Origin: Sthenelais limicola
Taxonomy: Eukaryota > Annelida > Polychaeta > Phyllodocida > Sigalionidae
Direction: 5' to 3'
DNA length: 64,000 nucleotides
Assembly (NCBI GenBank): GCA_942159475.1
Contig: OW804094.1
Span: 135,084,755-135,148,754 of the forward strand
Position numbers and translations under genes: made by a program. The notes under the pieces were generated by a model that saw nothing but the letters and a program-made list of their open reading frames with translations, was not told the DNA's origin and searched no databases. Below, piece after piece: positions 22,327 to 30,317 of the stretch (its first letter is position 1; each line of letters starts with the position of its first letter).

Positions 22327-22564
22327 GCTCTTCCAGGCAGTAAAGTTAGACAGTATCTCCCAGGCCATCGGCTCCAGCCAGTATTTGTAAACAAGCCATG
22401 AACTGGAGGAACCTTTCCAAGTTTATGGTTCCTGACCCAATCAACGATCCTATAGCTACACATCACACATTAACAACCAAAAGCAGGACAGACCCACTTA
22501 GAGAGGAACCCTCCAATGTGATAGCTTTGAACTTATTAGTAAATATTTAGGGGGTCGACCTATT

Positions 22565-22757
22565 CGTATTATATCCTCTTCTTTCTTTCTTTTTCACATT
22601 TTTTACCAGGACTAGATCACCGCAATGTTTGTCTTCCTCTAGTACCGGTGTACAGGGGGAGGAGGTGAAATTGTAGCCGCACTCGGGTTCAAACCCACCC
22701 ATATTCATGCCACTGGGCCGAGCCAGTGCTTCAGACCACTCGGCCACCCCACATCCC
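22565..22757 (-). mobile_element. tRNA-derived SINE
   Basis: On the minus strand the head reads GGGGTGGCCGAGTGGTCTGA (A-box, tRNA-Leu/Ser-like) and, about 50 bp on, GGGTTTGAACCCGAG (B-box). A body of about 90 bp follows, ending in an AAAG-rich tail at about 22568-22597 on the plus strand (CTTTCTTTC). Only a few bases separate its 5' end from the YR retrotransposon at 22763, so that element inserted just in front of the SINE. Confidence 0.75.
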
Positions 22758-22762
22758 CATTT

Positions 22763-22943
22763 GTTGGTCACTTGCAATTAGCAATGACTGGGCATTGCGA
22801 CTCCCACTAGGGTCGCGACCAGAAGCACCACATGCTGCCCCCTATCCTCTCCTCTCTCCACTACCTCCTACCTCGCAACACGCGCTCCTCCTCTCCCCCT
22901 CACTCTCCTCCGGACGCCTAACCGTCAACACCTAGTCACCTTC
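22763..22943 (+). repeat. Terminal direct repeat A1
   Basis: It matches 27870-28050 (offset 5107) with no difference seen. It contains a short hairpin GCAATG-ACTGGG-CATTGC (22781-22798), the palindrome GGTCGCGACC (22811-22820) and a C/T-rich second half. The hairpin and palindrome are candidates for recombinase or structure-recognition sites. Confidence 0.95.
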
Positions 22944-23070
22944 TTCAAACTTCAAAATTCTTGGCTCCAATCAAATGTTTCACATCTATTAAGAAACAGT
23001 TGGGCAGGAAATACATACCACCAACAGGAGTACACGTTAAGATAAGAACATTTCGGGAAAAACATTCAAT
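22944..23070 (+). promoter_or_regulatory. Leader between A1 and Gag
   Basis: 127 bp of A-rich sequence without frames. The Gag start context is TTCAATATGC at 23065-23074. No TATA box was identified with confidence. Confidence 0.4.
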
Positions 23071-24339
23071 ATGCCTAGGAATACTAGATCGAGAAAGACC
23101 GGCAGTCAGCAAGACGACCAAGATAGTATAGACAGTAACACCATCTTCAAATTCCCCGACCCGCCGAAAGCCAACTGTAAGTCTCTACAGGAAGGTCTAA
23201 TCGGGGTGTCCGGAGACGTAGCAGCAGTGAAGGAACAAATAGCGAGTCTGTCAAAACAATTCGCACTGATTCTAAAATCAAAAGGTATTGGCTCGGAATC
23301 ATCGGAGGCAGATAGCTCGGACGCTGGGTCACAATCATCCAGACGCTCCAGGTCTACCACAAGGTCGAGTAAGAGCTCCAAGCGGGGACGCGAGCAGTCC
23401 TCAGAGACCGGCAGCAGCGGGTCCAGCGAGGGCTCGGCGAAGCCACCCAAGAAACCACAACACGGACGCGTCGTTAAGTGGGTCACAGACTCACAACGCA
23501 GAGCACACTCCGCGCCGAGGATTATTCGCCGCCAGGTCCAGGCAGATGACTTCTTGGAGAGGGAACTGGACCGGGAGAGATTTGCACACAAGTTACATGG
23601 TAGGGTAGATATTATATCAGACATTCATAACTCCAAAATTATGGCTAAACCCTATATGTACGTCTACAAAGAGGGCGTCCAGACCATCAAGCAAAAGCTT
23701 GATGCCCGATCATCGCTAACTTACAACGAATATCTGGACGGATATCTGGCATTAATGGATGACCCAGAGGGATATATATCAGACGACTACACGCATCTGA
23801 TGCATCACCTGAGACAGGTGACGAAAGACAGTTTAGAGAGGCCATGGAGTGCAGTGAGAAGATGGTCCCAGTACATCTGGGATATGGTCGAGAGCGGCAA
23901 GATCAGCTGGTCAGACAAGTCCACTATCCAAGACGAACGAGTAAGGATTTGCCTGACAGGTGGGGGACAGGGATACAGTGCCCCCCACTCAAATGACCGA
24001 TCCACAAAGAGTCAGAACAACAACCATAACAACAAAGGAGAAAAGCAAGTGGAGGCTATATGCAGACAATACAACTCCAGAGATGGTTGCTCATTCTCTG
24101 CCGACCACAAGGAAGGTCTGATCTCAATGTTACATGTCTGTACATACTGTGACTCTATAGGTAGGAGGAACAAGCACTCCATCAGAGAATGTCAGAAACG
24201 GCTAAAACACCAACAAAGTCAGATAGATGGATCTTACACACCAAGGAATAACATTCAAACACAAGGTGGAAGTGGTCCTAGACACAAGCCTAACAATGGA
24301 TACGATGCCAAGTCCTCCACAAGTTCAAAAAACGAGTAG
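23071..24339 (+). CDS. Gag-like protein of the YR retrotransposon, 422 aa
   Basis: Probable nucleocapsid/capsid protein that would bind and package element RNA. The first about 130 residues are polar, with a Ser/Arg/Lys-rich stretch (about 75-130, RSRS and SSKSSKRGR) like nucleic-acid-binding tails. The middle, about 165-290, is a mixed helical domain rich in Tyr, Trp and Leu. Near the C-terminus a Cys/His cluster uses C331, C340, C357, C360, H369 and C374; the last four have CX2CX8HX4C spacing, related to but wider than the retroviral CCHC knuckle. Such clusters are known from DIRS/Ngaro Gag ORFs. The start is the first ATG after the leader. The stop TAG (24337-24339) lies 3 nt past a -1 slippery site, so a fraction would be extended into RT. 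Confidence 0.88.
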   Translation: MPRNTRSRKTGSQQDDQDSIDSNTIFKFPDPPKANCKSLQEGLIGVSGDVAAVKEQIASLSKQFALILKSKGIGSESSEADSSDAGSQSSRRSRSTTRSSKSSKRGREQSSETGSSGSSEGSAKPPKKPQHGRVVKWVTDSQRRAHSAPRIIRRQVQADDFLERELDRERFAHKLHGRVDIISDIHNSKIMAKPYMYVYKEGVQTIKQKLDARSSLTYNEYLDGYLALMDDPEGYISDDYTHLMHHLRQVTKDSLERPWSAVRRWSQYIWDMVESGKISWSDKSTIQDERVRICLTGGGQGYSAPHSNDRSTKSQNNNHNNKGEKQVEAICRQYNSRDGCSFSADHKEGLISMLHVCTYCDSIGRRNKHSIRECQKRLKHQQSQIDGSYTPRNNIQTQGGSGPRHKPNNGYDAKSSTSSKNE

Positions 24340-24373
24340 CGGGCGTGGCGCACGCGGAGGACCTGCCACGCCC
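24327..24373 (+). promoter_or_regulatory. Programmed -1 ribosomal frameshift signal (Gag to RT)
   Basis: The heptamer AAAAAAC (24327-24333) lies in the Gag register as A AAA AAC, a canonical X XXY YYZ slippery site. A 7-nt spacer (24334-24340) contains the Gag stop. It is followed by a perfect 9-bp stem, GGGCGTGGC (24341-24349) with GCCACGCCC (24365-24373), closing a 15-nt loop. Slipping back one base puts ribosomes in the RT frame, which is open across the junction. Position, register, spacer and stem all agree with established -1 frameshift signals. Confidence 0.88.
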
Positions 24374-26540
24374 ACTGGATGTAAACATACGCGACCTAGT
24401 TAATCATCCAGGGGCGGCCCCAGGGGCCACAGTGGCGAGCCTCGCTCCACGCCACGTTCCCGGCGAGACTTCCGCCGAGAACCATCATGGCGGACCACAA
24501 CAGACATCGAACGGTAACACTGATTATCAATACGTTAAATCACTCAATCCACGGGCCCCAGAGTTCATTCCAACCGTTAAATACAGCCAGGGGTATACAG
24601 GTAGGCCACTGCTCACCCATGAGTCCTACCAACAGCATTTTGAAACAGTTATACAAGTGTGTGCGGGAAAGATCAGCCCGGCCGATGTAGACACGAGCCC
24701 AGTCTACCTCGCCGAGCACAGGCAGCAAAACTGGCCTAAGACTCGAAGTAATAACACCTGGGGTCAGTTTGCAAAAATATATGAAATGGTTCGTGAACAA
24801 GGAGTACCAAACGCAATCGGTTCACAAGTGATAATACCTTCTAAACTAAACATCGCAGAGTGGGACTCGCTGCTTACATCGTCAGACGAGGATAGAGAAA
24901 TTCTATCGTTTGTGAAATATGGATTCCCTATGGGGTACCTGGGCCCAATATCACAAAACTGCGGAGCTAACAACCACCCCAGTGCTAACAAGTTCAAAGA
25001 AAAGATTGACGACTTTATTAAGAAGGAGATCGACCTCAGAGGCCTCTTAGGCCCGTTCGATCAGCCCCCCTTCGTGGAATGGTCGCACACGTCACCCATG
25101 ATGTCAAGGGCCAAGAAAGACTCAGACGCCCGGCGTGTGATAATTGATCTCACATTCCCCGAGGACAATTCAGTTAACAAATACATAATTAAAAACTCAG
25201 TATGGGGAGAACAGAGGGATCACTCTCTCCCCACAGTTGAGTCACTGGTGTCACACCTCAAGAGAATAGGCACCGGCGCGCACATGGCAGTAATTGACAT
25301 CTCACGAGCATACAAGAACTTTTACAGCGACCCCCTCGACTGGCCCCTCCTCTGCCTCGAATGGGAAGGCAAATGGTATTGTGACATAACTATGCCATTC
25401 GGCAGCCGAGGATCAAGTGCACACATGCAAAGGGTCGCCAATGCCATAGTAAGGATGCTTAACAGAGATGGACACACCGCTTTTATGTACCTGGATGACC
25501 TCGTGCTGATCTCCAATAACATCAGCCAGGCATCACGGGCATATGAAAGTGCAAGGATAATACTAAAGAGATTAGGACTCGTCGAAGCTGCATCTAAGCT
25601 ACAACCACCATCACAACATGTCACCTGGCTAGGTATAGAGATAGATGCAGAGCACATGACCCTAGCCATGCCTCAAGAAAAGGTCAGACAGGCCGTAGCA
25701 ATGACCACAAAGTACACATGCCGACGATCCATCAGCAAGAGGGAGCTGCAGTCACTCATAGGCACATTGATACATGTCAGCAAATGTGTCCCCCCAGCGA
25801 GACTATTTGTGTCTCGTCTACTCGAGGCCCTAAGAGGTTTTAAAGGGGCACATACAAACATCAACTCAGACATGAAAGAAGATCTAAGGTGGTTCACCGC
25901 CTTTTGCTCAGAGTGGAACGGCATGTCAGTGATACCAGACCTCTATGCAACAAAGGTAATGTTAGTAGACGCCTGCTTATCAGGCGTCGGTGGCACTGAT
26001 GGACAGTTTGCCTATAAGCACCAGATATGTGACATATCAGACCAGGCAATAAATATATCAGAGGTGGAAGCGGTAAATGTGGCGATCGCGCTACACACAC
26101 TGGTCAAGGAAAACGACAGAGGCATACACATACACATCCTATGTGACAACATGTCGAGTGTACAAGTACTAACAACAGGAAGAGGAAAGAACAAGGCAAT
26201 GCTAGCAGCCGCACGAATGGCCTGGATGATGCAGGCAAAATATGACATCAGGCTCTCATATGCCCACATCCAAGGATCTATTAACAACGTGGCTGACTCG
26301 CTCAGCAGAGCGCACCTTAGCAGGCGCGATCATGATAAATGTCAATATTGGCTAAACCATTACTCTCTTGAACTTGTAAATACATGCACCTATGCCCTTG
26401 AACAATCCATTATCTCTTTCAGGGACTCCAATGGAGGGGCTCGCGAGACAAGCGGCAGTAACACAGGAGAAAGCCTGGGCGCCAGGAACAACCAGCAACA
26501 GAAGGTCCGCAGCCAAGGCTTACATAACGTTCGCACATGA
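24345..26540 (+). CDS. Reverse transcriptase-RNase H of the YR retrotransposon, about 731 codons
   Basis: RNA-dependent DNA polymerase plus RNase H. In residues counted from 24345, the RT catalytic Asp is D318 in AVIDISRAY, and the active-site box is YLDD at 382-385. The block ITMPFGSRGSS before it and TWLGIEID after it are typical of DIRS/Ngaro RTs. RNase H follows with D542 (LVDACLSG), E573/E575 (ISEVEAV), D601 (LCDNMSSV) and D651 (NNVADSLSR). Counting starts at a GTG, so independent initiation is unlikely; translation by -1 frameshift from Gag (24327-24333) is the better model, and no early ATG precedes conserved sequence. The frame is uninterrupted. Its last about 50 codons overlap the recombinase frame. 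Confidence 0.93.
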   Translation: MAHAEDLPRPLDVNIRDLVNHPGAAPGATVASLAPRHVPGETSAENHHGGPQQTSNGNTDYQYVKSLNPRAPEFIPTVKYSQGYTGRPLLTHESYQQHFETVIQVCAGKISPADVDTSPVYLAEHRQQNWPKTRSNNTWGQFAKIYEMVREQGVPNAIGSQVIIPSKLNIAEWDSLLTSSDEDREILSFVKYGFPMGYLGPISQNCGANNHPSANKFKEKIDDFIKKEIDLRGLLGPFDQPPFVEWSHTSPMMSRAKKDSDARRVIIDLTFPEDNSVNKYIIKNSVWGEQRDHSLPTVESLVSHLKRIGTGAHMAVIDISRAYKNFYSDPLDWPLLCLEWEGKWYCDITMPFGSRGSSAHMQRVANAIVRMLNRDGHTAFMYLDDLVLISNNISQASRAYESARIILKRLGLVEAASKLQPPSQHVTWLGIEIDAEHMTLAMPQEKVRQAVAMTTKYTCRRSISKRELQSLIGTLIHVSKCVPPARLFVSRLLEALRGFKGAHTNINSDMKEDLRWFTAFCSEWNGMSVIPDLYATKVMLVDACLSGVGGTDGQFAYKHQICDISDQAINISEVEAVNVAIALHTLVKENDRGIHIHILCDNMSSVQVLTTGRGKNKAMLAAARMAWMMQAKYDIRLSYAHIQGSINNVADSLSRAHLSRRDHDKCQYWLNHYSLELVNTCTYALEQSIISFRDSNGGARETSGSNTGESLGARNNQQQKVRSQGLHNVRT

Positions 26541-26730
26541 CATGGGCTTTGACTATCGCCGACCAAGGGTGGCCCACGTATGTGTATACATACAGGCGCT
26601 AGCCAACCGCCTGGGATCCCCCAAAACAGTGAGAAACCATCTCTCACACATAAAGACATTTATGAAGAAAAGTGACCACGACATAACGAACTTCCACACC
26701 AAAGGGTCGGCTGGACCATCGAGGGCTTAA
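26392..26730 (+). CDS. Tyrosine recombinase, N-terminal (SAM-like/core-binding) part
   Basis: 112 codons in a frame different from RT, overlapping the RT 3' end by 149 nt. The segment AWAPGTTSNRRSAAKAY and the later PKTVRNHLSHIKTFMKK resemble the helical DNA-binding N-terminal domain of phage-integrase-type recombinases. It ends at TAA (26728-26730), whose last base starts the ATG of the catalytic part. A pyrimidine-rich acceptor-like TATCTCTTTCAG ends at 26422, and an in-frame ATG follows at 26431, so expression from a spliced RNA is possible. The true start (26392 or 26431) is open. Confidence 0.75.
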   Translation: MPLNNPLSLSGTPMEGLARQAAVTQEKAWAPGTTSNRRSAAKAYITFAHDMGFDYRRPRVAHVCVYIQALANRLGSPKTVRNHLSHIKTFMKKSDHDITNFHTKGSAGPSRA

Positions 26731-26732
26731 TG
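26728..26732 (+). promoter_or_regulatory. Overlapping stop-start TAATG inside the recombinase
   Basis: TAA of the N-terminal frame overlaps ATG of the catalytic frame. UAAUG is a known termination-reinitiation signal in some eukaryotic retrotransposons such as SART1. Here it cuts a domain normally made as one chain, so a single-base inactivating deletion or another -1 shift are alternatives. The catalytic frame is open upstream only to about 26674. Confidence 0.6.
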
Positions 26733-27395
26733 AGAAATAAGTCCTATACCCCCAAGGCGAAGAAGCATATACAACTATCAACCATAAAACGCATGATCAA
26801 AAGGCTGGGCCAGGATCAGGACTCGATCATGGTCGCAACAGCCGTACTAATGATGTTCTATGGTGCAATGAGACAGTCTGAGGTCACACCACAGTCAATT
26901 AAGAAGTTTGACCATCACAGACACCTAACAAGGGCCGATGTCACCGTACACAAGGACTACGTCACCATCAGAATAAAAGGGGGGAAGACCATGCAATCAG
27001 CTTTCCAGAGTAGGACCATCACTCTTAATAAAGCTGACGACAAAGATATATGCGTGGTAAGAATGATCAGAAAGCTCATCGCAATGGCCCCCACTAAGCA
27101 CGCTGACCAACCATTCCTTACATTCAAGTCTTCACTGCGACCTGTCCCCGCCTCATACATTGCAAGGCGTTGGAAGCACCACCTACAAGCCAATGCAGTC
27201 GACGTGAGAGCGCTGTCGCTTCATAGCCTGAGGAAGTCAGCGGCCACGGCGGCCTTCTGCCAAGGAGCGACCGAGACAGAGGTCAAACGCCTAGGTGGAT
27301 GGGCGTCTGACGCATTTAGGGTCTACATGGGTACAGACCAGTCAAATACCAATAAAAAACTTGTGAAGGCCATTCAGGCCAGCCAGCCACTATAA
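26730..27395 (+). CDS. Tyrosine recombinase, catalytic domain, 221 aa
   Basis: It would integrate circular element DNA by site-specific strand exchange. Conserved residues in order are R48 (GAMRQSEV), a beta-hairpin Lys in IKGGKT, H165 and R168 (LHSLRKSAATAA, the HxxR box), W191 (GGWAS, at the position of the second His/Trp) and the nucleophile Y199 (VYMG). All catalytic positions are present and the length fits the domain. The N-terminal domain lies in the preceding frame. The stop at 27393-27395 is followed by a noncoding 3' region. Confidence 0.92.
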   Translation: MRNKSYTPKAKKHIQLSTIKRMIKRLGQDQDSIMVATAVLMMFYGAMRQSEVTPQSIKKFDHHRHLTRADVTVHKDYVTIRIKGGKTMQSAFQSRTITLNKADDKDICVVRMIRKLIAMAPTKHADQPFLTFKSSLRPVPASYIARRWKHHLQANAVDVRALSLHSLRKSAATAAFCQGATETEVKRLGGWASDAFRVYMGTDQSNTNKKLVKAIQASQPL

Positions 27396-27869
27396 AGTGG
27401 ATTTCAGCACGCGGACAAGTGCCCTGGCTAATATATAATTATCCATTAAATAACCCAATAGTCAAGAGCTCGCAAACTGACATAATACAAAGCAGATGAC
27501 ATGACTCAACGAACTGTCTCCTGGCATAATGCAGAACTCTAATAATAATAACGCCTACTCAGCCGTACATCAACAATCAAACTCATATATCAATAACTCA
27601 CGCCCCTGATATACACCTCACCTACTCCACATCTACCATTCTTTTAAACCCTCCCTCCTCTTCCCATTCTATATGGCTCTTGGCCGTATATTAAATAACT
27701 CAACTCTTAATTACCTCGGGTAATTAATTAATTAACCCAATTACCTATCATCTTAATTACTTATTGTTTTTGTTTCCTATGTATACTACCACATAAGCAT
27801 TGGAAAATAAAAACAATTTCCCATAACTGCTCTCTGGTACTCGTCACTGGGGGGAGAAACTCGTAATGA
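27396..27869 (+). promoter_or_regulatory. 3' noncoding region with poly(A) signal and B1
   Basis: Contains a TAATTAATTAATTAA patch near 27720, AATAAA at 27806-27811, then CACTGGGGGGAGAAAC and the 9-bp B1 TCGTAATGA (27861-27869), directly before A2. The poly(A) signal precedes A2, so part of the transcripts might end before the repeat needed for circle formation unless it is bypassed. Confidence 0.55.
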
Positions 27870-28057
27870 GTTGGTCACTTGCAATTAGCAATGACTGGGC
27901 ATTGCGACTCCCACTAGGGTCGCGACCAGAAGCACCACATGCTGCCCCCTATCCTCTCCTCTCTCCACTACCTCCTACCTCGCAACACGCGCTCCTCCTC
28001 TCCCCCTCACTCTCCTCCGGACGCCTAACCGTCAACACCTAGTCACCTTCGTAATGA
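27870..28057 (+). repeat. Terminal direct repeat A2 followed by B2
   Basis: 27870-28050 equals A1. The last two bases of A2 and the next seven, TCGTAATGA (28049-28057), equal B1 at 27861-27869. B1-A2-B2 next to a lone A1 at the left is the split-direct-repeat pattern of PAT/Ngaro elements, with an unusually short B. Confidence 0.75.
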
Positions 28058-28420
28058 TGAATTCATATTTTTTTTATCAAACTTTAATAACGCCGGTTAT
28101 TGTTTTAGAAAAAAGGGATTTTGAAAGATAATTATGCTTTTTGCATAGAACTCCTACTCATGGAAGATATTGGATTATAATAGTTTTTCTATTCATATAC
28201 AGTATACATACATTCCATTTAAACCTAAATATGATGTTATAATACTCTACTCTTTTTAATTTTCTCTCATCTATATTTGTTTTGAAACTTCAATAACGTC
28301 TGTTTTTAGTTTAGAAAAAAAGGAATTCTGATAGATATTTATACTTTGCTATTAAAACTCCTGCACATCGAGGCCATAGGAATATAACTATTGGAATATA
28401 AATCTATTGTATTCGTACGT
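28058..28420 (+). repeat. Diverged tandem repeat in the right flank
   Basis: CAAACTTTAATAACGCC (28078) and the following GTTTTAGAAAAAAGGGATT recur at about 28281 as GAAACTTCAATAACGTC and GTTTAGAAAAAAAGGAATT, a period of about 203 bp. Similarity fades near 28400. Confidence 0.6.
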
Positions 28421-28530
28421 AATTCCTTTGGGTATAACATCTACTCTAATTCAACATATGCACATATTATAACACTCATATAGTTACCATATATATTAAT
28501 ATTCTGCTTTATGTAACCTATAATATATGG

Positions 28531-28620
28531 ACACATACATACCCGAAGAAGGCCCAGTGAGGCCGAAAGCTTGTATAATAAGGAATAACAGCAACAAATC
28601 CTTTATTTTCATCATAATGA
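28531..28620 (+). other. Penelope/hammerhead-like motif
   Basis: CCGAAGA, a short stem GGCC-CAGTGA-GGCC and GAAA (28542-28568) follow the hammerhead core plan CUGANGA-stem II-GAAA, with U4 changed to C. Such motifs are known from terminal repeats of Penelope-like elements. No RT of that type is nearby, so this is only a motif-level call. Confidence 0.35.
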
Positions 28621-28801
28621 AAGTACCAAAGAACCTCCAGCCCAACCGATATACAGAGATCCTCCCTCACTCTAAGATATACTATATTGAATATGAAACC
28701 TTCTTCTGTCAGTATGCATTGTTAGGATTCCCATAGAGCAACTCATGACTACAATAGCGACTCACACGAGCCACTCTTCACTGATCGACGCTCTCAGTAA
28801 T

Positions 28802-29200
28802 TGTGATGTGTTACAGCAAAATGAGTCACAAGTTGCAAAATTGATATTCTTCAAAGTGTTTTATTAACAAGATTTCCTTGTCGAAGTGTTTTCATTTTTT
28901 AGGTGCTTAATGATGTTTGTAGCATGAATATATTTACCAAATAGACAGTGACAGTGACAAGACAGTGAATTAAATATATCCATGCATATTTAACGGTCAT
29001 CCTATAGAGTATATTAGCTACTTTACTAGTAATGGTCCTCCCAGAAATATTGCAAACTTTTTTTTCAAAAGTAGAAACATCAAACTTAAAATATGGAAAC
29101 ACTTGTTAGGCACCAGATGGCCAACTGTTTATTATCATTGGAATCGGATCGATCTGATCTTTTCAAATATAATATCTCAAAATCCATTATTTTTCGGCTT
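28802..29200 (+). mobile_element. F3 MITE, left unit of an inverted dimer
   Basis: TGTGATGTGTTACAGCAAAA at the left, and the plus-order F3 interior up to CCATTATTTTTCGGCTT, where it meets the second unit. Its own right TIR is cut short at the junction. Confidence 0.8.
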
Positions 29201-29602
29201 GTTACAGGAAAATGAGTCACAAGTCACAAAAAATGGATTTTTGGATATCGTTCTATTTGAAAAGATGGGATCAAGCCGATTCTAATGATAGTAGACATTA
29301 AGGACAGCTAATACATATTTCTATATTTCATGTTTGCTATTTTTATTTTTAGATAAAAAGTTTGCAATATTTTTGTCTGGAAAATTAGTTGTAAAGTAAC
29401 AAAATATACGATCTATGATGACCTTAGAAATCCATGTATTTATTTGATACACTGTCTTGCTATTTGGTACATGTATTCATATGACTTATAGCGGTACGTA
29501 CTCCAACAATGAGAACATTCCTACAGAGAGATCTTGTCAATAAAATGCTTTGAAAAATATCGGTTTTGCGACTTGTGACTCATTTCTCTGTAACGCATCA
29601 CA
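29201..29602 (-). mobile_element. F3 MITE, right unit of an inverted dimer
   Basis: It starts GTTACAGGAAAATGAGTCAC and runs through the interior in the opposite order to 28802-29200, to TTTTGCGACTTGTGACTC then GTAACGCATCACA. The two units therefore face each other with one shared inner end. Confidence 0.8.
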
Positions 29603-30020
29603 TTCGTCATCCTGCCAGTAGTCAGCAATGCAGAACCAGTCGCAGAGAATAAAACATTTTCCTCTTGACAAAAGACTGAATTACCGTCCTCCTGTGTATC
29701 GTCATCTGTCAGAAGGTTGACTCTGCTGCTGACAAACAATTGATAATATTCACAATCCTCCTCACTTTCTATTGATGTCTGTCTCTGACAACAGCACTGG
29801 TTTTATGGTTTGTGTGCTGGAGTCGACTCTTACTAGTAGCAATTGTGACAATGAGTTATGTACCATAATTTCTCATTAGACTGCTGGTCCAGTGAGGCTT
29901 GTTTGGATCTGATTTTATTACGTAATCGGCCGTACATTTAAATTCATTGGTGGTAATTGATTAAATTACAGGTAATTTTGAACAAGCCAAAACAGAATGA
30001 GACCTTCGAACACACCCAAT
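29603..30020. other. No feature recognised
   Basis: The 72-codon minus frame 29521-29739 overlaps the MITE end and is not supported. Confidence 0.35.
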
Positions 30021-30235
30021 CATAAGGGTTGCGTAACCCAAGTCGACCTGCTGAGCTCTACCCCGGGTCTGGTCATTCTGGCGACCACGTCCATACAGTA
30101 TTGAGCTACCCACCCACCATCCCTATACATTCCTTGCTACAAACATTTTATTATTCTACAATTCCTAGACTCCATCCAGACCATCACCACTGTCTATGCA
30201 CTGTATGTTACGCCGATTATGAATAAAACAAATTA
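30021..30235 (+). repeat. Possible LINE 3' end
   Basis: A 65-codon frame (30029-30226) ends CLCTVCYADYE just before AATAAAACAAATTAA (30221-). The abrupt stop followed at once by a poly(A) signal resembles a short LINE tail, but no diagnostic RT block is present. Confidence 0.3.
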
Positions 30236-30317
30236 ACGGCAGCTTGTGTTTTTAATTATAGAAAAACTAGTGTCCACCTTGTGGATGTATTCTCGCGTCG
30301 CCACTTTACTTAGATAT

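Larger units (their letters stand above)
22763..28057 (+). mobile_element. DIRS-superfamily (PAT/Ngaro-like) tyrosine-recombinase retrotransposon
   Basis: A nearly complete, young element. In order it has a 181-bp repeat A1 (22763-22943), a leader, Gag (23071-24339), RT-RNase H (24345-26540), tyrosine recombinase (26392-27395), a noncoding 3' region with AATAAA (27806-27811), the 9-bp B1 (27861-27869), repeat A2 (27870-28050) and B2 (28049-28057). Elements of this class copy RNA into a circle and integrate with the recombinase instead of an integrase. No methyltransferase or hydrolase ORF was seen, and no target duplication is expected. The base composition is GC-richer than its surroundings, and the identical repeats imply recent insertion. 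Separation of PAT from Ngaro type needs a phylogeny. Confidence 0.92.

Noticed and set aside
23106..23624. 172-codon minus-strand frame opposite Gag
   Set aside because: A shadow of the Ser/Arg-rich Gag region; no independent motif.
25322..25669. Minus-strand frames opposite RT
   Set aside because: They overlap the well-supported RT frame and have no domain signal.
22763..28050. LTR retrotransposon (Gypsy/Copia) reading of the direct repeats
   Set aside because: There is no protease or integrase, the repeats lack TG...CA ends, and a tyrosine recombinase is present.
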